A stretch of DNA of 64,000 nt, taken from positions 392,425 through 456,424 of the forward strand of contig NZ_CP034911.1 of assembly GCF_008932245.1 (NCBI RefSeq), in the 5' to 3' direction. The position numbers were made by a program, and so were the translations under genes. Shown one piece after another: positions 1-9,016 of the stretch. A model generated the notes under the pieces. That model was not told the origin of the DNA. It did not search any database and was given only the letters and a program-made list of their open reading frames with translations. The DNA comes from Sinorhizobium alkalisoli. Its GTDB lineage: Bacteria > Pseudomonadota > Alphaproteobacteria > Rhizobiales > Rhizobiaceae. Every line of letters starts with the position of its first letter. The first letter of the stretch is position 1.

Positions 1-182
1 CGTGCGCCGAAACTCTCAGGCCTCGGCCGGTTCGTCCGCGCGTGCCTGATTGCATGTGCAGGTTATGGTCAGGACCGACGCTAGCCGCCATGAAGCGCGG
101 GATTGCAGGGCATGGCACTTCAAACGGGCGATCTGCATAGTTCAGGATGGCCCGTCGGTACTGGACCAGGCCCAAGAGATCC

Positions 183-617
183 TCAGGCGGACTCACTCTT
201 GGCGGGCGCCGACGCTGCTCCCGTCGACTGCGGGCGAACTGTTTGAAGCAAACTTATCGCTTCCAACCGATAGACATTCGGACAATAATTCTCCCAGCTA
301 ACAGCTTTACCGGCTGCCTCGTGGAGAAGATCACGTTCGCACCTCACCTTGACTTGACAATAGTCACAAACGTGGGCCAGCACGCAAAAGTCGGCTGGCA
401 TCAAGGCTTTGACTCGGGTGGGATCGAGCTGAAGCGCCTCGATCCGCATGAGCAAAAGATCGGGGTCTCTCGGCTCACTCTCGGCCGGACGTGGATCGCC
501 TTCGAGCGCGGTGGCTTGCGGTGCCGTCTTCGCCGGATCGCCGGGCGAAACAGCAGGTTTCAGCGCCCGACCAAAAGCTGCTTCGAACGCTGACCTCCAA
601 TGCGGTGGGTGTGTCAT
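183..617 (-). CDS. Small Cys-rich protein, DUF6455-like
   Basis: The product is 144 residues. The start is supported by a strong Shine-Dalgarno, AAGGAGG six bases before the ATG. The C-terminal half holds a CDYC motif (C-x2-C), a further Cys five residues on (VRC), then a Trp and a CPN motif (WENYCPN). This C-x2-C-x5-C...W-x3-CPN pattern resembles the DUF6455 proteins common in rhizobia, which have no known function; that match is from memory. The N-terminal half is Ala/Pro-rich and looks disordered. No membrane segment or signal peptide is seen. The four Cys could bind a metal, which is inference. It stands alone next to IS debris, with no operon partner in the window. Confidence 0.55.
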   Translation of the reverse strand: MTHPPHWRSAFEAAFGRALKPAVSPGDPAKTAPQATALEGDPRPAESEPRDPDLLLMRIEALQLDPTRVKALMPADFCVLAHVCDYCQVKVRCERDLLHEAAGKAVSWENYCPNVYRLEAISLLQTVRPQSTGAASAPAKSESA

Positions 618-934
618 GGCGTGCCTCCTTGCGCCAACTCTTAGCTACGCTCTCTGAACGCGCATTGATCTGGCGCAATTTCCTGCCACCTTTTCGTCAA
701 CCGATTTCCTACCGGCGGCCACGCGCGATGGAGACCGGTCGAAAAACCGCGCTGGGCAGGCAACCTGGCCGAGCTGCTGTGCGGGTCGGCATGAGGTCGG
801 ACGCCGATCTCGCCACAATGAACGCTTGATGCCGGCCAAGTAGGTCTCTGTCGGGGATGCGACAAAGCAAACAGAATCGTTGATGGCGTTGTCACGTTGT
901 TGGTGCCTTAACGGTTGATGGCTAATCGATCGCT
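618..934. other. Intergenic, no gene recognised
   Basis: Short overlapping reading frames exist on both strands here, but none has a recognisable motif with a good ribosome site. The right part is probably the left end of the IS6-family remnant that begins at 935. Confidence 0.5.
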
Positions 935-1361
935 ATGAACACGCCGACCCTCAGCTACAAGAACCACCGCTTTCCCCCGCAGATCATCGCCTGTGCGATT
1001 TGGCAGTATTTCCGGTTTCCTTTGAGCCTGCGGCTGGTGGAGGAAATGCTTCTGGGGCGTGGTATCGTCGTGTCTTACGAAACGATCCGTCGGATGGGCC
1101 GCAAGTTCGGTGCGGCATACGCAAAGCGATTGCGCCGAAAGATGCCGTCCCGACAGGATATGTGGCACTTGGATTAGGTCGTGATTTCCATTGGCGGCCG
1201 GAAGCATTGCTTTGGCGTGCCGTCGATCAGGACGGCTATGTTCTCGACGAGATCGTCCAAGGCCGCCGCGATTCAAGGCGGCCAAGCGGCTGCTGGTCAG
1301 GCTGTTGAAGAAGCAGGGCCTGGCGCCGAAGCGCATCGTCACCGACAAACTGCGGTCGTAA
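935..1361 (+). pseudogene. IS6-family transposase, 5' part (disrupted)
   Basis: The frame starting at the ATG encodes the N-terminus of an IS6/IS26-type DDE transposase (SYKNHRFPPQIIACAIWQYF, then SYETIRRMGRKFG). At the first catalytic Asp (WHLD) the next codon is TAG where the family has GAG (HLDEVVI), and further frameshifts follow: the continuation VDQDGYVLDEIVQ is in another frame. The coding stops at DKLRS, exactly where the IS66 element at 1362 is inserted. The rest of the same gene resumes at 2731, so this is one transposase gene split by a later insertion and also killed by point mutations. Confidence 0.85.
1354..1361. repeat. 8-bp target-site duplication GGTCGTAA (left copy)
   Basis: GGTCGTAA directly abuts the left inverted repeat of IS66 element A and is repeated perfectly at 2731-2738 directly after the right inverted repeat. 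Confidence 0.9.
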
Positions 1362-1456
1362 GTAAGCGTCCGGTGAAGCAGCCTTTGAGATTTCTCCCAT
1401 TGCACTGAAGTTACGTCGCTAATTCCGTAGTTAGCGACGTAGCCAAGGGTGAAGGT

Positions 1457-1909
1457 ATGGGGCGGGTTGAGATTCTGACGGGCGTCGAGCGCCGGCGTGT
1501 CTGGACGGACGAAGATAAGCTGCGGATTCTGGAAGAGGTTGAGACGAGTGGTTCTGGCGTCGCCGAGATTGCCCGCCGGCACGATATTCTCCCGCAGCAG
1601 ATTTACACCTGGCGCAAGAAGCTGGCTCGGGACAACAAGCCACCGGGTGGATCAGGCGTGACGTTGTTGCCGGTGGCTCTGATCGGGCCCGATGCGGAAA
1701 GCGAAACGGAACGAGCTGCGGCAGCACAGAAGATCGCAGCGAAACGGTCGGCAAAGCCGTCGCGCATTGAGATCGGCTGCAAAGGTGGCCGCGTCCTAAA
1801 GGTCGATGCCTCGATTGCGCCGGAAACGCTGAAGGCCCTGATCCGGTCGGTGGAAGGTGAGCGCGACGAACATCCCACCTTTCCTTTTGTGATTGAGACC
1901 GCGAGATAG
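1457..1909 (+). CDS. IS66-family TnpA of element A (3' end altered)
   Basis: This is a TnpA/IS66 Orf1-type protein, an accessory transposition protein with an N-terminal helix-turn-helix (RVWTDEDKLRILEE...VAEIARRHDILPQQIYTWRKK, residues about 13-55). The conserved C-terminal block (RVLKVDASIAPETLKALIRS) is present up to about residue 133. Element B begins at 1857, just before the expected stop, so the last 17 codons (residues 134-150) are read from inserted DNA. The gene is the first of the usual tnpA-tnpB-tnpC set, but its own tnpB and tnpC have been lost. Confidence 0.8.
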   Translation: MGRVEILTGVERRRVWTDEDKLRILEEVETSGSGVAEIARRHDILPQQIYTWRKKLARDNKPPGGSGVTLLPVALIGPDAESETERAAAAQKIAAKRSAKPSRIEIGCKGGRVLKVDASIAPETLKALIRSVEGERDEHPTFPFVIETAR

Positions 1910-2615
1910 GCTCCTTCATCGACAGGAGCGGAACGGAATGGTTGGAGATCACGCTGATGCCATGCTTGAAGTCATGGATGAAGCCATGGATGAAGCCAGG
2001 CATGAGGGAAGGTATCGTCGGATCGAGGTGATCACCGGTCGGCGCCAGCGGCGGAATTGGACTGACGAGGAGAAGGCGCGGATCCTTGCGGAAAGCGCAG
2101 AGCCCGACGTGAACATCTCGGCGATTGCCCGGCGCTGGGGCGTCAACCGCGGTCTGCTGAACGTCTGGCGTCGCGAAGCCGGACTGACCTCTCAACGATC
2201 CGCGAAAGCCTGCGCGCAGCAGGCGATGTTCGTGCCGGTGACGGTGGTTGGCGATAGAACTTCTCCCGAGAGCTCGCCGTCGGATGTGGCCCACTCCGCC
2301 GCGGGTCGAATTGAGATCGAGATTGCTGGCGCGCGCATGACCGTGATCGGCTCGGTGGCGCCCGAATTGGCGCAGGCGATGGTGGCGGCGTTGCGAGGAC
2401 GCCGGTGATCGGACTTTCGCCGAATGGCGTGAAGATCATGGTGGCGACGCAACCGGTCGACTTCCGGCGCGGCATGAATGGGCTTGTAGCCTTGGTGGCG
2501 TCAGCGCTTGCGGCCGATCCCTATTGTGGCGACGTGTTCGTGTTCCGCGCCAAGCGTCTCGATCGACTTCGCTGCATTTATTGGGACGGATCAGGCATGA
2601 TCCTGGCGACGAAAT
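1857..2615 (+). mobile_element. IS66-family element B, 5' fragment nested in element A
   Basis: The segment starts with GTGAGCGCGACGAAC, which is the inverted-repeat tip of the complete element at 55918-59068. It matches that element base for base by eye over 759 bp (offset 54,061), then stops abruptly inside tnpB at 2615. The right half, including tnpC, is missing, so a deletion has joined it to the right end of element A. It is in the same orientation as the complete copy, so the two form a direct repeat. Confidence 0.85.
1938..2408 (+). CDS. IS66-family TnpA of element B
   Basis: The product is 156 residues from the ATG at 1938, which has AGGAG nine bases upstream; an in-frame start at 1893 lies too close to the element tip and lacks a site. 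The helix-turn-helix region (RRNWTDEEKARILAESA...ISAIARRWGVNRGLLNVWRRE) and the C-terminal block (IEIEIAGARMTVIGSVAPEL) are typical for TnpA of IS66. It overlaps the tnpB start by four bases. The same gene occurs with no visible difference at 55999-56469. Confidence 0.8.
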   Translation: MVGDHADAMLEVMDEAMDEARHEGRYRRIEVITGRRQRRNWTDEEKARILAESAEPDVNISAIARRWGVNRGLLNVWRREAGLTSQRSAKACAQQAMFVPVTVVGDRTSPESSPSDVAHSAAGRIEIEIAGARMTVIGSVAPELAQAMVAALRGRR

Positions 2616-2617
2616 AA
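2405..2617 (+). pseudogene. IS66-family TnpB, truncated
   Basis: Seventy residues of a TnpB/Orf2 protein are present, beginning MIGLSPNGVKIMVATQPVDF and running to GSGMILATK, where a TAA follows at once. TnpB of this family is about 115 residues; the sequence diverges from the complete copy (56466 on) at base 2615, so the truncation is the deletion breakpoint rather than a point mutation. Confidence 0.85.
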
Positions 2618-2730
2618 GATAGACCGAAGCAAAGCCGCTCCTTTCCCAGGACAACATTGTCATCGTAGCACTGCAACCAAAAGCAAGTCGACGTCTTCGA
2701 CAAGGCATAAGCCCATCACCGGACGCTTAC

Positions 2731-2993
2731 GGTCGTAAAGCGCTGCCAAACGGAATGTGATGCCCTCCGTCGAACATCGATCACACAAGGGTCTCAACAA
2801 TCGTGCAGAGAATTCTCATCTGCCCCTGCGAAAACGAGAACGGATGATGCAGGGCTTCCGATCCGCTGGCGGCCTACAACGATTTATCTCCGTGTTTTCA
2901 GCAGTCAGAAATCTCTTCGTACCGCCACATCAGAAACGCTCAGCCCTGGCCACCCACATTCCCGCATCCGCGCAATGGCGCAGTAGGCTGTGA
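2731..2993 (+). pseudogene. IS6-family transposase, 3' part
   Basis: The frame encodes the C-terminal part of an IS6-type transposase, with the signature HKGLNNRAENSHLPLRKRER containing the catalytic Glu, followed by MMQGFRSAGGLQRFISVFSAVRNLF. It continues the gene broken at 1361; the first codons lie in the duplicated GGTCGTAA. The last residues differ from what the family normally shows, so the extreme 3' end may be eroded too. Confidence 0.85.
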
Positions 2994-3150
2994 CCGTCGC
3001 AGCTATCTGAATTCAACGCGAAAACACTTCGCCCGCCCTCAGGGGTACAACGTGACAACACCTGACAATCTGTTCGGCTGTGAAATGGCTGCACTTAATT
3101 TTCTGACCCTCTCGATGGGCCAGAGCTTACTTCAGCGACCAAAGGCATCG

Positions 3151-4578
3151 CTAGGCTCTGCCAAACTCGTCGACGAGACGGACGATGTCGTCCTCGCCCA
3201 AGTAAGAGCCAGTCTGTATCTCAATTATTTCCAACATGATCTTGCCCGGGTTCCCGAGCCGATGCACCGATCCCTGCGGAATATAGATCGATTGGTTCTC
3301 GTGCAGGATCGTTACGCTGTCATCGACTGTCACTTCCGCTGACCCCTTCACGCAGACCCAGTGTTCCGAGCGGTGAAAGTGCTTCTGGAGCGAAAGCATC
3401 TTACCGGGGTGTACAAACAACCGCTTGACTTGGAAGCGATCGCCACTAAGCATCGTGGTGTAGCCTCCCCACGGCCGCAGGGACGTCGGGTGCGATTCGG
3501 TAAGATGTGCCGTATTTTCGTCGGCAGCGAGGCGCTTCACCAGATTTCCGATCTCATGAGCCTCTTCCAATCGCCCCACGAACACAGCATCTTCGCTAGC
3601 GATGACAGCCACGCCATCGAGTCCCTGTACAGCGAGGTGAGTGGTACGCGACATCACAAGTGAATTCCTAGTGTTATGGGCTGTCGCATTGCCTTTGATC
3701 ACGTTACCATCCAGATCCTGCTCCTCGATTTTCCAGACAGCATCCCAACTGCCGAGATCCGACCAGGAAAAATGTGAAGGCACTACCGCGGCATTCGCGG
3801 TCTTTTCCATCAGTGCATAGTCGATGGAGATGGATGGCGCTTTGCTGAAATCCTCCAACGAGAGTCGTAGGAAGTCGGCATCGATCGTTGAGCCTTCGAC
3901 AGCGGCTTGCGCCGCCGTTAGCACGTCGGGTGCATGTTGTTCGAGTTCGGCAATCATCCGGCCCACCTGGAAGAGGAACATACCAGAGTTCCAATAGTAA
4001 TTGCCGCACTCCAAAAGAGCGCTCGCCTTCTCGCGACTGGGTTTCTCAACAAAGCGCTTGACGGCGTGCGCCCCATTGCCTAGGTCGATGCCACACTCGA
4101 TATACCCGTAGCCCGTCGCTGGCCCACTGGGTTGAATACCGAACGTTACCAGTTTTCCATCCGATGCAGCTAAGCAAGCTGAATGAAGACAGCTGTTGTA
4201 AGCATCGTCGACGGAAATGGCGTGGTCTGACGGCAGCACGAATAAAAACGCGTCCTTACCGAACCGCTCGCCTACGATTTGAGCGGCGACGGCCACTGCG
4301 GCTGCAGTATTGCGTGGCACCGGCTCTAGGACAATACCGGAAAGCTCGGCTCCCAACTCGCGAGCCTGTTCGGCCACCAAAAAGCGGTATTCCTCATTGG
4401 TGATGACGAGTGGTGCTCCGTACATGGTGGAATCGGACACGCGCTCAAGCGTCGCTTGAAACAGCGTTTCTTCGCCCGCCAGCTTCAGAAACTGCTTTGC
4501 CGCAGTTGCGCGAGATAGTGGCCAGAGCCTTGTGCCCCTACCGCCTGCCATGATAGCTGGAATAATGTTCGGAGGCAT
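3151..4578 (-). CDS. noeJ: Mannose-1-phosphate guanylyltransferase / mannose-6-phosphate isomerase
   Basis: This 475-residue bifunctional type II enzyme makes GDP-mannose, the precursor of the GDP-fucose used to decorate Nod factors. The N-terminal nucleotidyltransferase has AGGRGTRLWPLSR (about residues 11-23), LPSDHAI and the FVEKP motif (about 175). The C-terminal cupin-type isomerase domain (from about 365) has RPWGGYT, QKHFHRSEHWVCVKGSAEV with metal-binding His residues, and IPQGSVHRLGNPG. The length is normal for the family. It is transcribed away from noeK, with 150 bp between them; I see no nod box in that gap. Only a weak ribosome site precedes the ATG. In fucosylating rhizobia this enzyme is called NoeJ; identification rests on family plus neighbours. 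Confidence 0.92.
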   Translation of the reverse strand: MPPNIIPAIMAGGRGTRLWPLSRATAAKQFLKLAGEETLFQATLERVSDSTMYGAPLVITNEEYRFLVAEQARELGAELSGIVLEPVPRNTAAAVAVAAQIVGERFGKDAFLFVLPSDHAISVDDAYNSCLHSACLAASDGKLVTFGIQPSGPATGYGYIECGIDLGNGAHAVKRFVEKPSREKASALLECGNYYWNSGMFLFQVGRMIAELEQHAPDVLTAAQAAVEGSTIDADFLRLSLEDFSKAPSISIDYALMEKTANAAVVPSHFSWSDLGSWDAVWKIEEQDLDGNVIKGNATAHNTRNSLVMSRTTHLAVQGLDGVAVIASEDAVFVGRLEEAHEIGNLVKRLAADENTAHLTESHPTSLRPWGGYTTMLSGDRFQVKRLFVHPGKMLSLQKHFHRSEHWVCVKGSAEVTVDDSVTILHENQSIYIPQGSVHRLGNPGKIMLEIIEIQTGSYLGEDDIVRLVDEFGRA

Positions 4579-4728
4579 GGAATTGCTTCTTGAGTAGTTC
4601 AGCTGTGACGCTTCATAGCGATATTGAAGGCGGGAGGCAATCAGTTGACTTTCCGCCTCGTCCCTGTCGCGTGTTAAGGTTGCGCTGAGAGCCTCCTGAA
4701 CACACTGCCCACTGGAAGGAGAAAAGCC

Positions 4729-6177
4729 GTGGGGCCGAAATTCGGAACAAGTGGTCTGCGCGGGCTTGCGATGGAACTCGTCGGCAGCGTTGCGGCGCTT
4801 TACGCTACGGCTTTCGCGAAAATGCTTCTTGAACGGGGGCAGGCCGCCCCAGGGGCAATCGTATTGATCGGCCGCGACTTTCGCCCTTCAAGTCCTGAGA
4901 TCGCCGCTACCTGCATGGGAGCACTAGCGCGGGCAGGAATGGTGCCGGTTGACTGCGGAGCACTACCTACACCAGCACTCGCATTATACGGCCTTAAACT
5001 CGGTGCCGCATCGCTCATGGTGACAGGCTCGCATATTCCGGCCGACCGAAATGGCATCAAGTTCTATGGGCCAAACGGTGAGATCAACAAGGCTGACGAG
5101 CAGGCACTCACGAGACTGGCGGAGCAGCTTGCAGCCGACGCCGACTTAATAAAAGTTGAGCATGGCTACGGCGCCGATCACTCTGCCGAAGCAACTCGCC
5201 ACTTTATCGAACGTTACAAGGCCCTGCTTCCTGAAACGGGGCTTAAGGGGCTGAATGTCGGCGTCTATCAGCACAGCAGCGTTGCCCGCGACATTTTGAT
5301 CACGATTTTGGAGAGCCAGGGGGCAACTATTTTGCCGATCGCCCGATCCGAGGCTTTCATCCCTATTGATACGGAAGCTGTATCGGAGGCGACAAGCGAG
5401 AAGCTCGCTGTTTGGGTGAAGAAATACGCACTTGACGCCATCGTTTCGACCGACGGAGATGGAGATCGTCCCTTTGTAGCGGACGAAACTGGTGCGCCAT
5501 TGCGTGGTGACCTGCTCGGCCTTATTTCGGCAAAGTTCCTGGGCGCGAAGTTTATCGCCACGCCTGTAACGAGCAATTCCGGAATCGAGGCGGCGAGCGG
5601 CGTGGAGGTGGTGCGCACACGGGTTGGCTCGCCTTACGTCATTAGTGCGATGATTGAGGCGGTCGGGTGTGGTAAACAGCGGGTGATCGGTTTCGAGGCC
5701 AACGGCGGGGTCATGCTAGGGTCGGACTTCTCGGTTGGGGGGGCCGCGCTTTCCGCCTTGCCTACCCGCGACAGCGTACTGCCCATCCTTGCCACCCTCG
5801 GGGCAGCTGCAGAAGACAAAATTCCACTATCGGCTGTCGTCGCACAGCATCACCTTCCAGTCGCTCTGTCCAGCCGGATCGAGAATTACTCGTTCGACAG
5901 GAGCTGTGCCCTGCTAGCGCATTTGAAAGCGTGCGATACCAGTGTTGAGCATTTGTTCGGGGGCGTCGGGCGCGTGACGGCGATGGATTGCATGGACGGG
6001 GTGCGTCTGACCTTGCACGGCGGCCGGATCCTGCACATCCGTCCTTCAGGAAACGCGCCTGAACTGCGTTGCTACGTTGAGGCAGAGGACCGAGGTACCG
6101 CCGAACATCTGCTTGCTCAAGGATTGGCAGTACTTAACAGTTGGGCTGAAGTATGCGCTAAGATCGACCGGATTTAA
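4729..6177 (+). CDS. noeK: Phosphomannomutase
   Basis: The enzyme (482 residues) interconverts mannose-6-P and mannose-1-P, feeding NoeJ. It belongs to the alpha-D-phosphohexomutase family. The phosphoserine loop is TGSHIPADRNGIKFY (Ser near residue 101), the metal loop is STDGDGDRP (near 245), the sugar loop FEANGG follows (near 325), and the C-terminal phosphate-binding block is RPSGNAPELRCYVEA. The start is GTG with AAGGAG seven bases upstream; no ATG lies nearby in frame. It lies upstream of the nod box and nodZ, in the same direction, and completes the GDP-mannose supply with noeJ. The metal loop ends DRP where most relatives have DRA. Confidence 0.92.
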   Translation: MGPKFGTSGLRGLAMELVGSVAALYATAFAKMLLERGQAAPGAIVLIGRDFRPSSPEIAATCMGALARAGMVPVDCGALPTPALALYGLKLGAASLMVTGSHIPADRNGIKFYGPNGEINKADEQALTRLAEQLAADADLIKVEHGYGADHSAEATRHFIERYKALLPETGLKGLNVGVYQHSSVARDILITILESQGATILPIARSEAFIPIDTEAVSEATSEKLAVWVKKYALDAIVSTDGDGDRPFVADETGAPLRGDLLGLISAKFLGAKFIATPVTSNSGIEAASGVEVVRTRVGSPYVISAMIEAVGCGKQRVIGFEANGGVMLGSDFSVGGAALSALPTRDSVLPILATLGAAAEDKIPLSAVVAQHHLPVALSSRIENYSFDRSCALLAHLKACDTSVEHLFGGVGRVTAMDCMDGVRLTLHGGRILHIRPSGNAPELRCYVEAEDRGTAEHLLAQGLAVLNSWAEVCAKIDRI

Positions 6178-6413
6178 GCGCTCGAGCGTGGGGCCGCCTC
6201 GGCATAATGAGCCAAGTGATTCGGCTTCGGGGGCGCTCGTCTGCGCCTTCAGACGCGCCAGTGCGGGGACTGTCGGCGCGTTGTTGTCCGTGGTCTCAAT
6301 ATGCAGCTCATGATGTGTCGTTGAACTCGGCGACTGGTGGGCCTTTGCTTGCCGGATATTATTGGCGGACGGATCGTGAAGCGCCAGCGAGGTCCTCCTT
6401 GGGACTGCATTGC

Positions 6414-6460
6414 ATCGCTCTTATGGATGGGTGCTATCCAAACAATAAATTTTACCGATG
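6414..6460 (+). promoter_or_regulatory. nod box upstream of nodZ
   Basis: The 47-bp element starts with ATC, nine bases, then GATG (6414-6429). After six bases comes ATCCAAACAATAAATTTTAC and then CGATG, ending at 6460. This fits the published nod-box architecture (ATC-N9-GAT half-site plus the conserved AAACAAT-N-RATTTTACC block) in spacing and most positions. It lies 225 bp before the nodZ start and points at nodZ-noeL-nolK. NodD is expected to bind here in response to flavonoids. Confidence 0.93.
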
Positions 6461-6684
6461 CCACTGGCCACATTAGAAAGCGCTGAATTTGAGTGGAGGA
6501 GAGTGCATCAGGCAAATGCAAGCGACGCAAAAAAATAGTGGGCCTTCAAGAGGAAACATCAGGTTCTCACGGTGCTGCAGGGTCCGCCACCACACTGGCC
6601 GGCGCCGTGGTCGAACAATTATGGACCGAGCGCCCGCGCCAGATCCAAATCGCCCCCTTGCATTCCGAAACGGGGCCGCCGCGA

Positions 6685-7665
6685 ATGCTTGATGATCAAT
6701 TGATCGAGAATCGGTTCGTTGTCTCTCGGAGGCGTACCGGTTTTGGTGACTGTCTGTGGTCGTTGGCGGCCGCTTGGCAGTACGCACAGCGCACGGGGCG
6801 AATGCTCGCCATTGACTGGCGTGGATCGTGCTATCTCGACCAACCCTTCGCGAACGCATTTCCGGTGTTCTTCGAACCCATCAAAGACATCGCTGGCGTG
6901 TCGGTTATTTGCGACGACCAGATCAACGAATTCTCATTCCCGGGGCCATTCTTCCCAGACTGGTGGAATAAGCCGTCAATCGATTGCCTTTACCGACCAG
7001 ATGAGCAGGTTTTCCGAGAACGCGATGAACTAAGCGAGCTTTTTCAGGCCGAAGGTGATGTGGGCGCTAAAACTGTGGTGTGCGACGCGTGCTTAATGTG
7101 GCGTTGCGATGAGGAGGCCGAACGGCAGATTTTTCGGAGTGTCAAGCCTCGGTCTGAGATTCAAAGCCGCATAGAGACCATCTATCAGGAGAGCTTTGCG
7201 GGACACAGTGTCATTGGTGTTCATGTTCGGCATGGCAACGGCGAAGACATTATGGACCATGCACCCTATTGGGCCGATCCGGAGCTGGCGATGCGCCAAG
7301 TGTGCACTGCCATTGATAAGGCAAAAACGTTAGGCCACCCAAAGCCTGTGCGGATATTCTTGTCTACGGATAACGCGCAGGTGGTGGCCCACTTGTCGGG
7401 CATGTTCCCCGATCTTATCACCGTCCCTAAGCGTTTCCGATCGCATCAGACTGGCCCATTGCACGTTCCAGAGCTTGGGGTTGACGGCGGAATTTCAGCT
7501 ATCCTTGAGATGTATCTACTAGGGCGATGCGACACCGTAATTCGCTTCCCGCCGACGAGCGCCTTTACACGCTATGCTCGCCTTTTTGTGCCACGGGTAA
7601 TTGAGTTCGATGTGAATGATCCGAGTCGGTTAATCTTGATTGGAGGAGTGTCAAAGGATTTCTGA
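6685..7665 (+). CDS. nodZ: Nod-factor alpha-1,6-fucosyltransferase
   Basis: NodZ transfers L-fucose from GDP-fucose to C-6 of the reducing-end GlcNAc of Nod factors (GT23 family). From the ATG at 6685 the protein is 326 residues, the usual length, beginning MLDDQLIENRFVVSRRRTGF; the frame is open back to a GTG at 6493, but that would add 64 residues unlike the family. The GDP-fucose-binding basic segment is HVRHGNGEDIMDHAPYW (about residues 179-195), with the conserved IRFPPTSAFTRYAR near the C-terminus. No strong ribosome site precedes the chosen start. It is the first gene after the nod box; noeL and nolK follow and make its donor substrate. Confidence 0.95.
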   Translation: MLDDQLIENRFVVSRRRTGFGDCLWSLAAAWQYAQRTGRMLAIDWRGSCYLDQPFANAFPVFFEPIKDIAGVSVICDDQINEFSFPGPFFPDWWNKPSIDCLYRPDEQVFRERDELSELFQAEGDVGAKTVVCDACLMWRCDEEAERQIFRSVKPRSEIQSRIETIYQESFAGHSVIGVHVRHGNGEDIMDHAPYWADPELAMRQVCTAIDKAKTLGHPKPVRIFLSTDNAQVVAHLSGMFPDLITVPKRFRSHQTGPLHVPELGVDGGISAILEMYLLGRCDTVIRFPPTSAFTRYARLFVPRVIEFDVNDPSRLILIGGVSKDF

Positions 7666-7933
7666 TCTTCATGGGGCCTGTTGCCTCACCGTTCGCACGT
7701 CCAGCATACTGGCTTCGAGACATTCGTCCGCTTCCAGGTGATGCAGCTCAAGCAGCTGCTCCGGGACATTCGCTCCTCGCCGTCTAAGACATCCGGGCTT
7801 AACGGGATCAGCAGCCCTCTCCTATGAAGAAGCCAGGCCGGCGCGCGCGTTCTGTGCTTTCCCCGAAGCGCGATTAGTCTCTCTAGGAACAGCGAACGCC
7901 TACGGCCCTAGGTAACCATCGGAGTTTTCAAAA

Positions 7934-9016
7934 GTGGCGACCAAGAAAGTAGCTTTGATATCGGGTGCAACCGGCCAGGACGGGGCTTATCTGGCCGAAC
8001 TGCTGCTGGACAAAGGCTATATAGTTCATGGCATAAAACGACGTTCATCATCATTCAATAGTCAACGAATAGAGCGAATCTATCAGGATCCCCACGATCC
8101 TGAAGCGAGATTTTTTCTCCACTATGGAGACATGACAGATTCGACCAATTTGTTACGTATTGTTCAGCAAACTCAGCCGGATGAAATTTACAACCTTGCG
8201 GCGCAAAGCCATGTTCAGGTGAGTTTCGAAACGCCCGAATATACCGCGAACGCTGATGCGATCGGTACACTGCGCATGCTGGAAGCTATTCGAATTCTTG
8301 GCCTGACCAATCGGACGCGCTTTTATCAGGCCTCAACGTCCGAGTTATACGGTTTAGCTCAAGAAGTCCCGCAAAATGAGAAGACGCCGTTCTACCCGCG
8401 TTCACCTTACGCTGCCGCCAAGCTCTACGCGTACTGGACTGTCGTGAACTACAGAGAGGCGTACGGCATGCACGCTTCCAACGGTATTCTTTTCAATCAC
8501 GAAAGCCCGCTTCGAGGTGAGACATTCGTGACTCGCAAGATTACCCGGGCCGCGGCAGCAATCAGTCTCGGTAAGCAGAACATGCTTTATCTCGGAAATC
8601 TCAATGCTCAACGTGATTGGGGTCATGCCCGTGAGTATGTGCGCGGCATGTGGATGATGTGCCAGCAGGACAGGCCAGATGATTATGTTCTCGCCACCGG
8701 CGTGACAACATCAGTTCGCACGTTTGTAGAATGGGCATTCGAGGAAGTCGGCAGAAAGATTGAATGGGTCGGAGAAGGCAGCGAAGAACGCGGCATCGAT
8801 GCCGCCACAAGCAAGTGCATCGTGGCGGTAGATCCGCGTTATTTCCGGCCTACAGAAGTAGATTTGCTTTTAGGCGATGCCAGCAAGGCGGAGCAAGTCT
8901 TGGGTTGGAGGCACGAGACGAGTGTGAGGGAGCTTGCCCGCGAAATGGTTAGGGAAGATCTGAAGGTCATGAGGGGTTCGCCACAGGAAGAGGCATGGGG
9001 ACGATGTATTCGCTAA
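7934..9016 (+). CDS. noeL: GDP-mannose 4,6-dehydratase
   Basis: NoeL converts GDP-mannose to GDP-4-keto-6-deoxymannose, the first step of GDP-fucose synthesis. The 360-residue protein is a short-chain dehydratase of the extended type: NADP-binding [12 protein letters not shown] (residues 11-22), [18 protein letters not shown], catalytic STSELYG and YAAAKLYAY (Tyr-x3-Lys), and [19 protein letters not shown]. The start is GTG with GGAG nine bases upstream. A gap of 268 bp separates it from nodZ; it overlaps nolK by 22 bp, so the two are probably translated together. Nothing is odd about the sequence. Confidence 0.95.
   Translation: MATKKVALISGATGQDGAYLAELLLDKGYIVHGIKRRSSSFNSQRIERIYQDPHDPEARFFLHYGDMTDSTNLLRIVQQTQPDEIYNLAAQSHVQVSFETPEYTANADAIGTLRMLEAIRILGLTNRTRFYQASTSELYGLAQEVPQNEKTPFYPRSPYAAAKLYAYWTVVNYREAYGMHASNGILFNHESPLRGETFVTRKITRAAAAISLGKQNMLYLGNLNAQRDWGHAREYVRGMWMMCQQDRPDDYVLATGVTTSVRTFVEWAFEEVGRKIEWVGEGSEERGIDAATSKCIVAVDPRYFRPTEVDLLLGDASKAEQVLGWRHETSVRELAREMVREDLKVMRGSPQEEAWGRCIR

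Larger units (their letters stand above)
1362..2730 (+). mobile_element. IS66-family element A, inserted in IS6, internally deleted
   Basis: The ends are inverted repeats: GTAAGCGTCCGGTGA at 1362-1376 and its reverse complement ending at 2730. The element is flanked by a perfect 8-bp target duplication GGTCGTAA (1354-1361 and 2731-2738), the size known for IS66. Removing element and one repeat restores the IS6 reading DKLRS-Y. At 1369 bp it is far below the 2.4-2.7 kb usual for the family: most of tnpB and tnpC are missing and a fragment of another IS66 element (1857-2615) lies inside. It cannot transpose by itself. Confidence 0.88.

Noticed and set aside
3052..3660. Plus-strand frames over the 3' end of noeJ
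   Set aside because: They are antisense shadows of the conserved noeJ cupin domain.
4579..4728. Possible nod box between noeJ and noeK
   Set aside because: No AAACAAT/ATTTTACC block with an ATC-N9-GAT half-site was found on either strand.
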